NCBI GenBank assembly: GCA_963741315.1
Contig: CAVUHK010000003.1
Location: 253,535-317,534, forward strand
Origin: PALSA-1003 sp963741315
Lineage (GTDB): Bacteria; Pseudomonadota; Gammaproteobacteria; Burkholderiales; Casimicrobiaceae
Direction: 5' to 3'
Length of the DNA: 64,000 bases
Part shown: one piece after another, positions 26,209 through 32,780 of the stretch
How positions within the stretch are numbered: position 1 is the first letter of the stretch
Layout: each line of letters begins with the position of its first letter
Position numbers and translations under genes: made by a program
Notes under the pieces: model-generated
Databases searched by the model: none
Seen by the model: the letters and a program-made list of their open reading frames with translations, nothing else
What the model was told of the DNA's origin: nothing

Positions 26209-26940
26209 ATGCGCGGCAAGCTGGTCGTCGGCAACTGGAAAATGCACGGCGACTTGCGGCGCAACGACGCGCTGCTGGCCGACCTGCGCACGGGCTGGGC
26301 CTCGCCGGCGGGCCGGGCGATGGCAGTTTGCGTGCCATTTCCCTACCTCTGGCAGGCTCAGGCTGCGTTGTCGGGGTCGAGCATCGCGTGGGGTGCGCAG
26401 AACGCCAGCGAACAGCCGGCGGGTGCATTCACCGGCGAGGTGGCGGCGTCGATGATCGCGGAGTTTGGTTGCAGGTACGTCATCGTCGGGCACTCCGAGC
26501 GACGCACGCTCTACGGCGAGAGCGACGCTACGGTGGCGGCAAAGGCGGCAGCGGTCATCGCGGCGGCAATGACGCCGGTGGTGTGCATCGGTGAGACCCT
26601 TGCGGAGCGCGATGCCGGCGCCACCGAGGCGGTGGTGCTGCGGCAGCTCGACGCTGTGCTGGCGCAGGCGGGAGTGAGCATTGCGGGGTTGGTGTTGGCA
26701 TACGAGCCGGTCTGGGCGATCGGTACGGGCCGGACCGCGACTCCAGAGCAGGCGCAGGCGGTGCACAAGGCCATCCGCAAGCGGCTGGGCACGGCAGGAA
26801 AGGACACGCTGTTGCTTTACGGCGGCAGCGTCAAGGCAGGCAACGCGAAGGAGCTCTTCGCGATGCCCGATATCGATGGCGGCCTGATCGGCGGAGCAGC
26901 GCTGAAGGCCGATGAATTTTTGGCGGTTGCCGCTGCCTGA
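26209..26940 (+). CDS. tpiA: Triose-phosphate isomerase
   Basis: Interconverts dihydroxyacetone phosphate and glyceraldehyde 3-phosphate. 243 residues from ATG 26209 (MRGKLVVGNWKMHG, the usual beginning; ATG 26194 would add five residues). Catalytic residues are visible: Lys in GNWKMHG, His in IVGHSERRTLYGE, Glu in AYEPVWAIGTGRTATPEQ, and the phosphate-binding GGSVKAGNA. First gene behind the promoter at 26117; secG follows after 30 bases, as in many betaproteobacteria. Confidence 0.96.
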   Translation: MRGKLVVGNWKMHGDLRRNDALLADLRTGWASPAGRAMAVCVPFPYLWQAQAALSGSSIAWGAQNASEQPAGAFTGEVAASMIAEFGCRYVIVGHSERRTLYGESDATVAAKAAAVIAAAMTPVVCIGETLAERDAGATEAVVLRQLDAVLAQAGVSIAGLVLAYEPVWAIGTGRTATPEQAQAVHKAIRKRLGTAGKDTLLLYGGSVKAGNAKELFAMPDIDGGLIGGAALKADEFLAVAAA

Positions 26941-26970
26941 CGTTGCAGGCGGCGGACCGAAGGACAACGG

Positions 26971-27381
26971 ATGATTCTGGAATCGGCAGTACTCGCAGTT
27001 CACGTGCTGGTAGCCATCGCGCTGATCGGCTTCGTGCTGCTTCAGCACGGCAAAGGCGCCGACATGGGCGCTGCGTTCGGCAGCGGCTCGTCGGGCAGCC
27101 TGTTCGGCGCGGCGGGCTCGGCCAACTTCCTGTCGCGGACCACGGCCATACTGGCGACGCTGTTCTTCGTGTCGAGCCTGGGCCTGACGTATCTGGGCGC
27201 GACCCGCACCGCGCCCAAGGATCTGATGCAGCAAGGCGTGACGCCGACGCAAAAGGCCGCCGAACCCGCCGCGAAAGACGCGGCGATTCCGCCGCCGGCC
27301 GCGGCGCCCGCACCGGTCGTCCCGGCGGTGCCGGCGGCACCGGGTGGAACGGCGACGAAGTCGGGTGAAGTTCCGAAATAA
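26971..27381 (+). CDS. secG: Preprotein translocase subunit SecG
   Basis: Small inner-membrane subunit of SecYEG that helps SecA drive protein export. 136 residues with two transmembrane helices (VLAVHVLVAIALIGFVLL; ILATLFFVSSLGLTYLG) around the conserved loop QHGKGADMGAAFGSGSSGSLFGAAGSANFL shape. The last 50 residues are Ala/Pro-rich, a common low-complexity tail in this group. Start at ATG 26971, with AAGGACAACGG upstream. tRNA-Leu follows 46 bases later. Confidence 0.95.
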   Translation: MILESAVLAVHVLVAIALIGFVLLQHGKGADMGAAFGSGSSGSLFGAAGSANFLSRTTAILATLFFVSSLGLTYLGATRTAPKDLMQQGVTPTQKAAEPAAKDAAIPPPAAAPAPVVPAVPAAPGGTATKSGEVPK

Positions 27382-27427
27382 GCGACTTCAGACAAGAAAC
27401 CTGAAGCTGGATCAAAGAGCTCGCAAA

Positions 27428-27514
27428 GCCGACGTGGTGAAATTGGTAGACACGCTAGCTTGAGGGGCTAGTGGCCGTAAGGCTGTGGGAGTTCGAGTCT
27501 CCCCGTCGGCACCA
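27428..27514 (+). tRNA. tRNA-Leu (anticodon GAG)
   Basis: 87 bases with encoded CCA. Acceptor stem GCCGACG/CGTCGGC; long variable arm typical of leucine tRNA (TGGCCGTAAGGCTGT region); T arm GGGAGTTCGAGTCTCCC; anticodon stem CTAGC/GCTAG with loop TTGAGGG, giving anticodon GAG for CUC/CUU codons. It sits inside the tpiA-secG-nuo run with no terminator on either side, so it is likely cut from a long transcript. Confidence 0.97.
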
Positions 27515-27628
27515 GAGGCGCAACAAGCGGACACCACCGCTCTAGTGGGGTGGGGCAGCACGGAGGCGGGCACGCGGCAGGGCAACGCCGCTTCGGATGC
27601 GATTGACGGGGGTTGGAGTCGTTCGATC

Positions 27629-27985
27629 ATGCTGGAACAGTATTTCCCGATCCTGCTTTTCATTGTGATTGGCCTCGGTATCGGCGTGGTGCTCCTGACT
27701 GTGGGCAGCCTGGTTGCTCCCGACCGGCCCGACGCCGAAAAACTGTCTCCTTACGAATGCGGCTTCGAGGCCTTCGAAGACGCGCGCATGAAATTCGACG
27801 TGCGTTATTACCTCGTCGCGATCCTGTTCATCCTCTTCGACCTGGAAATCGCATTCCTCTTCCCGTGGGCGGTGGTGCTGCCCGACATCGGCCTGTTCGG
27901 GTTCTGGTCGATGATGATCTTCCTCGGCATCCTGATCATCGGCTTCATCTACGAATGGAAAAAGGGGGCGCTTGAATGGGAGTGA
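27629..27985 (+). CDS. nuoA: NADH-quinone oxidoreductase subunit A
   Basis: 118-residue membrane subunit of complex I with three helices. The conserved loop SPYECGFEAFEDARMKFDVRYY carries the Cys characteristic of NuoA; the last helix reads FGFWSMMIFLGILIIGFIYEW. Start ATG 27629. It overlaps nuoB by 10 bases. First gene of a complete 14-subunit nuo set in the standard order. Confidence 0.97.
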   Translation: MLEQYFPILLFIVIGLGIGVVLLTVGSLVAPDRPDAEKLSPYECGFEAFEDARMKFDVRYYLVAILFILFDLEIAFLFPWAVVLPDIGLFGFWSMMIFLGILIIGFIYEWKKGALEWE

Positions 27986-28455
27986 TTGAAGGCGTCTTCG
28001 AGAAAGGATTCGTCACCACGTCGCTGGACTCGGTCATCAACTGGGCGCGCAACGGCTCGATGTGGCCGATGACATTCGGGCTTGCATGCTGCGCGATCGA
28101 GATGATGCATGCGGGGGCTGCTCGTTATGACCTCGATCGCTTCGGCGTGGTCTTCCGGCCGAGCCCGCGACAATCCGACGTGATGATCGTCGCCGGAACG
28201 CTGTGCAACAAGATGGCGCCGGCGCTGCGCAAGGTCTACGACCAGATGGCCGAGCCGCGCTGGGTGATCTCGATGGGCTCGTGTGCCAATGGTGGCGGCT
28301 ACTATCACTACTCGTACTCGGTCGTGCGCGGCTGCGATCGCATCGTGCCGGTCGATATCTATGTTCCTGGTTGTCCGCCCACCGCGGAGGCGCTGCTCTA
28401 CGGCATCCTGCAGCTGCAGAACAAGATCTGGCGCACCAACACGATCGCGCGCTGA
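27976..28455 (+). CDS. nuoB: NADH-quinone oxidoreductase subunit B
   Basis: 159 residues; binds the terminal 4Fe-4S cluster N2 that passes electrons to quinone. Ligands: the adjacent Cys38-Cys39 in GLACCAIEMMHAG, Cys in ISMGSCANGGGYYHYSYS and Cys in YVPGCPPTAEALLYG. It overlaps nuoA and its stop overlaps the nuoC start (TGATG). Confidence 0.98.
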   Translation: MGVIEGVFEKGFVTTSLDSVINWARNGSMWPMTFGLACCAIEMMHAGAARYDLDRFGVVFRPSPRQSDVMIVAGTLCNKMAPALRKVYDQMAEPRWVISMGSCANGGGYYHYSYSVVRGCDRIVPVDIYVPGCPPTAEALLYGILQLQNKIWRTNTIAR

Positions 28456-29063
28456 TGAAAATCGAAGCCCTGGCCGCTGCGCTGCCCGAAGCCCTGGGCG
28501 ACAAGCTGGCCGGCGTCACGGTCGCGCTGGGTGAAGTCACCGCAGTCGTGCGCGCCGCCGAACTCCAGTCGACCATGCTCATCCTGCGCGACCTGCCGAC
28601 GCTGCGCTTCGAGGAGCTCATCGATCTGTGTGGCGTCGACTACTCGACATACGGTGGCGGTACGCGCGAAGGACCGCGCTTCGCCGTCGTCTACCACCTG
28701 CTCTCGCTTGCAAACAATTGGCGCCTGCGCGTGCGTGCCTTTGCGCCGGAGGACGACTTTCCGGTGCTGCCGTCGCTGGTGGAGGTCTGGCCGAGCGCCA
28801 ACTGGTACGAGCGAGAAGCCTTCGATTTCTACGGGATCATGTTCACGGGGCATCCCGACTTGCGGCGCCTTCTCACCGACTATGGGTTCGTGGGCCATCC
28901 GTTCCGCAAGGATTTCCCGCTTTCGGGACACGTCGAGATGCGCTACGACCCCGACCAGGGTCGCGTGATCTACCAGCCGGTGTCGATCGAGCCGCGCGAA
29001 ATCGTTCCGCGCATCATCCGCGAAGACGCATACGCCGAGAGCGAAGGCTTCCGCAAGGGCTGA
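28455..29063 (+). CDS. nuoC: NADH-quinone oxidoreductase subunit C
   Basis: 202-residue peripheral-arm subunit. Contains VEVWPSANWYEREAFDFYGI and FRKDFPLSGHVEMRYD, the conserved NuoC/30-kDa signature. Starts at ATG 28455. One base after its stop there is a start codon of a truncated duplicate of the nuoD head; the real nuoD is 145 bases away, which breaks the tight nuoC-nuoD coupling found elsewhere in the operon. Confidence 0.97.
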   Translation: MKIEALAAALPEALGDKLAGVTVALGEVTAVVRAAELQSTMLILRDLPTLRFEELIDLCGVDYSTYGGGTREGPRFAVVYHLLSLANNWRLRVRAFAPEDDFPVLPSLVEVWPSANWYEREAFDFYGIMFTGHPDLRRLLTDYGFVGHPFRKDFPLSGHVEMRYDPDQGRVIYQPVSIEPREIVPRIIREDAYAESEGFRKG

Positions 29064-29064
29064 C

Positions 29065-29199
29065 ATGGCGGAGATTCGCAATTACACGATGAACTTTGGC
29101 TACGGCCGCGCGGCGTCGCCGCGCTTAACTTGCGCGAAGCGCAAGTTAGCCTTCACCGAAATTCATGGTGTCCGTGCCGTGTTGAGTCGTTTGGGGTAG
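29065..29199 (+). CDS. 44-codon leader frame from a duplicated nuoD head
   Basis: MAEIRNYTMNFG followed by residues unrelated to NuoD (YGRAASPRLTCAKRKLAFTE) and a TAG at 29197-29199. The first 12 codons are the same as in nuoD in protein but differ at four synonymous third positions. It begins one base after the nuoC stop, so ribosomes from nuoC would enter it, and it ends 9 bases before the nuoD start, so it may hand ribosomes on. Probably no functional protein; a coupling leader or simply debris. Confidence 0.4.
   Translation: MAEIRNYTMNFGYGRAASPRLTCAKRKLAFTEIHGVRAVLSRLG
29108..29149. repeat. REP-like pair of perfect hairpins in front of nuoD
   Basis: Two inverted repeats lie back to back: GCGCGGCG-T-CGCCGCGC (29108-29124) and TAACTTGCGC-GAA-GCGCAAGTTA (29126-29148). 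Paired hairpins of this type are typical of REP/BIME elements mobilised by RAYT transposases; no such gene is in the window. At 29159-29171 AAATTCATGGTGT is the exact reverse complement of 29228-29240 within nuoD. Confidence 0.6.
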
Positions 29200-29208
29200 G
29201 CAGACGTC

Positions 29209-30462
29209 ATGGCGGAGATTCGAAACTACACCATGAATTTTGGCCCCCAGCATCCGGCGGCGCATGGAGTGTTGCGGTTGGTGCTTGAACTCGACGGCGA
29301 AGTGATCCAGCGCGCCGACCCGCACATCGGACTGCTGCATCGCGCGACCGAGAAGCTCGCCGAGTACAAGACCTTCATCCAGTCGCTGCCGTACATGGAC
29401 CGCCTCGACTATGTGTCGATGATGGTCAACGAGCACGCGTACTGCATGGCCATCGAGAGGCTGCTCGACCTCAAGGTGCCCATTCGCGCGCAGTACATCC
29501 GCGTGATGTTCGACGAGATTACGCGCATCCTCAACCACCTGCTGTGGCTGGGCGCGCATTCGCTCGACGTCGGCGCGATGACGACGTTCCTGTACTGCTT
29601 CCGCGAGCGCGAAGACCTGATGGACGTCTACGAGGCGGTGTCGGGCGCGCGATTGCACGCCGCGTACTACCGGCCCGGCGGCGTCTACCGCGACCTGCCG
29701 GAGCAGATGCCGCATTACAAGGTGTCGCCGATCCACGATGCCAAGGCCGTCGCGCGCATGAACGAGAACCGGCAGGGCAGCCTGCTCGACTTCATTGCGG
29801 ACTTCTGCAAGCGCTTTCCGGGTCACGTCGATGAATACGAGACGCTGCTCACCGAAAACAGGATCTGGAAGCAGCGCACGGTGGGTATCGGCGTGGTCAC
29901 GCCGGAGCGCGCGCTGGCACTGGGTTTCACCGGGCCGATGGTGCGCGGCTCGGGGATACCGTGGGACCTGCGCAAGAAGCAGCCCTACGAAGTCTACGAC
30001 CTGATGGACTTCGACATCCCCGTGGGCACCAACGGCGATTGCTACGACCGCTATCTCGTCCGCATACAGGAAATGCGCGAGTCGAACCGCATCATCGAGC
30101 AGTGCATTGCCTGGCTGCGCGCCAACCCGGGACCGGTGATCACCGACAACCACAAGGTCGCGCCGCCTTCGCGGGTGGAAATGAAGGAGAACATGGAAGA
30201 GCTGATTCACCACTTCAAGCTCTTCACCGAAGGCATGCACGTACCCGCGGGCGAGGCCTACGCCGCGGTCGAGCATCCCAAGGGCGAGTTCGGCGCGTAC
30301 ATCATTTCCGACGGCGCGAACAAGCCATACCGCCTCAAGCTGCGCGCACCCGGCTTCGCGCATCTCGCGGCCCTCGATGAAATGTCGCGCGGACACATGA
30401 TCGCCGACGTCGTCGCCATCATCGGCACGCAGGACATCGTCTTCGGGGAGGTGGATCGATGA
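29209..30462 (+). CDS. nuoD: NADH-quinone oxidoreductase subunit D
   Basis: 417-residue 49-kDa subunit that lines the quinone site. Begins MAEIRNYTMNFGPQHPAAHG, with the His-bearing GPQHPAAHGVLRLVLELDGE and DPHIGLLHRATEKL motifs, and VSGARLHAAYYRPGG; ends GTQDIVFGEVDR. The ATG at 29209 gives the complete protein; the upstream copy at 29065 does not. ATGA overlap with the next gene, a cupin. Confidence 0.96.
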   Translation: MAEIRNYTMNFGPQHPAAHGVLRLVLELDGEVIQRADPHIGLLHRATEKLAEYKTFIQSLPYMDRLDYVSMMVNEHAYCMAIERLLDLKVPIRAQYIRVMFDEITRILNHLLWLGAHSLDVGAMTTFLYCFREREDLMDVYEAVSGARLHAAYYRPGGVYRDLPEQMPHYKVSPIHDAKAVARMNENRQGSLLDFIADFCKRFPGHVDEYETLLTENRIWKQRTVGIGVVTPERALALGFTGPMVRGSGIPWDLRKKQPYEVYDLMDFDIPVGTNGDCYDRYLVRIQEMRESNRIIEQCIAWLRANPGPVITDNHKVAPPSRVEMKENMEELIHHFKLFTEGMHVPAGEAYAAVEHPKGEFGAYIISDGANKPYRLKLRAPGFAHLAALDEMSRGHMIADVVAIIGTQDIVFGEVDR

Positions 30463-30959
30463 GCACCCCCGTTGTCCACATCGACGAGCTGGAGTTCACT
30501 CGCGACCTGCGCCACGGCGAGAAGTTCGAAGCGAAGATGGCGCCCGTGGCGCCGCGCGTGGGTGCACGCAAGCTCGGTTACAACATCACCGTCGTGCCGC
30601 CTGGCAAGCGCGCGTTTCCGTTCCACAGCCACCACGCCAACGAGGAAATGTTCTTCGTGCTCGATGGCCAAGGAACATTGCGCTTCGGCCCCGACGAGTA
30701 TCCGGTGCGCAAGGGACACTTCATCGCCTGCCCACCCGGCGGGCCGGACGTTGCGCATCAGTTGATCAACACCGGAACGACCGACCTGCGCTACATCGCG
30801 GTGAGCACCACCATCGACACCGACGTATTCCAGTATCCCGATTCGGGCAAGTTTGGCGCGGTGGGCGGACGCGTCGCTGGTCGGCCACCCAACGAGGCGA
30901 CCTTCCCGGCGAAAATGGTCCCGGAAGCCGCCGACGTCGACTATTGGCACGGGGAATAG
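30459..30959 (+). CDS. Cupin-domain protein inserted in the nuo operon
   Basis: 166-residue soluble protein with a cupin_2 barrel: PGKRAFPFHSHHANEEMFFV (metal-binding His-x-His and Glu), then LDGQGTLRFGPDEYPVRKGH and a late His in PDVAHQLINTG. It starts inside the nuoD stop (ATGA) and ends two bases before the nuoE GTG, so it is made with complex I. The usual operon has nothing here. Cupins of this kind bind a metal and often sugars or organic acids; the link to complex I is unknown. The C-terminal KFGAVGGRVAGRPPNEATFP is not recognised. Confidence 0.88.
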   Translation: MSTPVVHIDELEFTRDLRHGEKFEAKMAPVAPRVGARKLGYNITVVPPGKRAFPFHSHHANEEMFFVLDGQGTLRFGPDEYPVRKGHFIACPPGGPDVAHQLINTGTTDLRYIAVSTTIDTDVFQYPDSGKFGAVGGRVAGRPPNEATFPAKMVPEAADVDYWHGE

Positions 30960-30961
30960 AC

Positions 30962-31474
30962 GTGTCCGAATCGCAACTGAGCGCAGCCGCGCTCAAGAAA
31001 ATCGATCGCGAGATCGCCAAGTATCCGCCCGACCAGAAGCAGTCGGCGGTGATGGCGGCGCTCGCGGTAGCGCAGGACGAGAAGGGCTGGCTCGCCACCG
31101 AAACCATGGACGCGGTCGCCGAGTACCTGGGCATGCCACCGATCGCCGTGTACGAAGTGGCGACGTTCTACGCGATGTACAACACCGCGCCCACCGGAAA
31201 GTACAAGCTGACCATCTGCACCAACCTGCCATGCGCGCTGCAGAACGCGAACCAGGCGGCGGAACACCTCAAGCACACGCTGGGCATCGGTTTCGGCGAG
31301 ACGACGCCCGACGGCATGTTCACGCTCAAGGAGGGCGAGTGCATGGGTGCGTGCGGCGACGCGCCGGTGCTCCTGGTCAACAACAAGCGCATGTGCAGCT
31401 GGATGAAGCCGGAGCAGATCGACGGCCTGATCGCCGAATTGCGCGCCCAACCGCGCACCGAGGGGCAGCGATGA
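30962..31474 (+). CDS. nuoE: NADH-quinone oxidoreductase subunit E
   Basis: 170-residue subunit holding 2Fe-2S cluster N1a. Cluster ligands lie in TICTNLPCAL and EGECMGACGDAPV. The GTG at 30962 is the start, with GGGG 7 bases upstream; an in-frame TTG at 30944 is inside the cupin gene. The stop overlaps the nuoF start (ATGA). Confidence 0.95.
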   Translation: MSESQLSAAALKKIDREIAKYPPDQKQSAVMAALAVAQDEKGWLATETMDAVAEYLGMPPIAVYEVATFYAMYNTAPTGKYKLTICTNLPCALQNANQAAEHLKHTLGIGFGETTPDGMFTLKEGECMGACGDAPVLLVNNKRMCSWMKPEQIDGLIAELRAQPRTEGQR

Positions 31475-32775
31475 ACGCGCCGATGGAATTCATCGACTAC
31501 GGTCCCGAGGCGATCATCCTGGCGGGACTCAACGGCCGCAACTGGAAACTGGCCGATTACGTCGCGCGCGGTGGATACGAAGCACTGAAGAAGATCATCG
31601 CCGAGAAGGTTCCGCCGGCGACGATCATCGCCGAGCTCAAGAAGTCGGCGCTGCGCGGCCGAGGCGGCGCGGGCTTCCCCACCGGTCTCAAGTGGAGCTT
31701 CATGCCGCAGCAGTTCCAGGGCGACAAATACCTGGTGTGCAATTCCGACGAAGGCGAGCCGGGCACCTTCAAGGACCGCGACATCATGCGCTACAACCCG
31801 CACATCCTGATCGAGGGGATGGCGATCGCTGCCTACGTCATGGGCTGCAAGCGCGGCTACAACTACGTGCACGGCGAGATCTGGGACACCTACGAGCGTT
31901 GCGAAGAAGCGGTCGAAGAAGCCAAGTCAGCGGGCTTGCTGGGCGACAACATCCTCGGCAGCGACTTCAGTTTCCACCTCTACAATCATCACGGCTACGG
32001 CGCGTACATCTGCGGCGAGGAAACTGCGCTCCTCGAATCGCTCGAAGGCAAGAAGGGCCAGCCGCGTTTCAAGCCGCCGTTCCCGGCCAGCTACGGTCTG
32101 TACGGCAAACCGACGACGATCAACAACACCGAAACCTTCGCTGCGGTGCCATGGATCATCCGCAACGGTGGCGAAGCCTTCCTGAATCTCGGTCGGCCGA
32201 ACAACGGCGGCACCAAGATCTTCTCGGTCTCGGGCGACGTCGAGCGGCCGGGCAACTACGAAGTCAAGCTGGGGACGCCGTTCGCCAAGCTGCTCGAAAT
32301 GGCCGGCGGCATGCGCGGCGGACGAAAGCTCAAGGCCTGCATTCCGGGCGGCTCGTCGATGCCGGTGCTGCCGGGCGAGATCATGCTCGCCACCGACATG
32401 GATTACGACTCCATCGCCAAGGCCGGCTCGATGCTGGGCTCCGGCGCGGTGATCATCATGGACGATACGCGCTGCATGGTGCGCTCGCTGCTGCGGCTGT
32501 CCTACTTCTATTTCGAGGAGTCTTGCGGGCAGTGCACTCCCTGTCGTGAAGGCACCGGCTGGCTGTGGCGCGTCGTCGACCGCATCGAGCGCGGCCAGGG
32601 CAGGAACGAAGACCTCGACCTGCTCGTCTCGGTCTCCGACAACATCGCAGGGCGCACGATCTGCGCGCTGGGCGACGCCGCGGCGCTGCCGGTGAAGAGC
32701 TTCATCAAGCACTTTCGCGACGAGTTCCAGCACCACATCGACCACAAGCACTGCCTCGTTCCGGACTACGTCTGA
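31471..32775 (+). CDS. nuoF: NADH-quinone oxidoreductase subunit F
   Basis: 434-residue NADH-oxidising subunit with FMN and cluster N3. Glycine-rich NADH/FMN loop LRGRGGAGFPTGLKWSF, SDEGEPGTFKDRDIM, and the N3 ligands in EESCGQCTPCREGTGW plus a later Cys in AGRTICALGDAAA. Start ATG 31471. Confidence 0.98.
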   Translation: MNAPMEFIDYGPEAIILAGLNGRNWKLADYVARGGYEALKKIIAEKVPPATIIAELKKSALRGRGGAGFPTGLKWSFMPQQFQGDKYLVCNSDEGEPGTFKDRDIMRYNPHILIEGMAIAAYVMGCKRGYNYVHGEIWDTYERCEEAVEEAKSAGLLGDNILGSDFSFHLYNHHGYGAYICGEETALLESLEGKKGQPRFKPPFPASYGLYGKPTTINNTETFAAVPWIIRNGGEAFLNLGRPNNGGTKIFSVSGDVERPGNYEVKLGTPFAKLLEMAGGMRGGRKLKACIPGGSSMPVLPGEIMLATDMDYDSIAKAGSMLGSGAVIIMDDTRCMVRSLLRLSYFYFEESCGQCTPCREGTGWLWRVVDRIERGQGRNEDLDLLVSVSDNIAGRTICALGDAAALPVKSFIKHFRDEFQHHIDHKHCLVPDYV

Positions 32776-32780
32776 CGCCC

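Larger units (their letters stand above)
29064..29244 (+). repeat. Direct repeat of the nuoD 5' end (144-base offset)
   Basis: CATGGCGGAGATTCGCAATT (29064 onward, through 29100) and CATGGCGGAGATTCGAAACT (29208 onward, through 29244) are 37-base copies that differ only at synonymous positions. The 107 bases between them are not found in NuoD. The pattern is a duplication or insertion that preserved an intact nuoD. Confidence 0.85.

Noticed and set aside
29065..29100. nuoD start at the first copy
   Set aside because: The frame meets TAG at 29197 and the residues after codon 12 are not NuoD.
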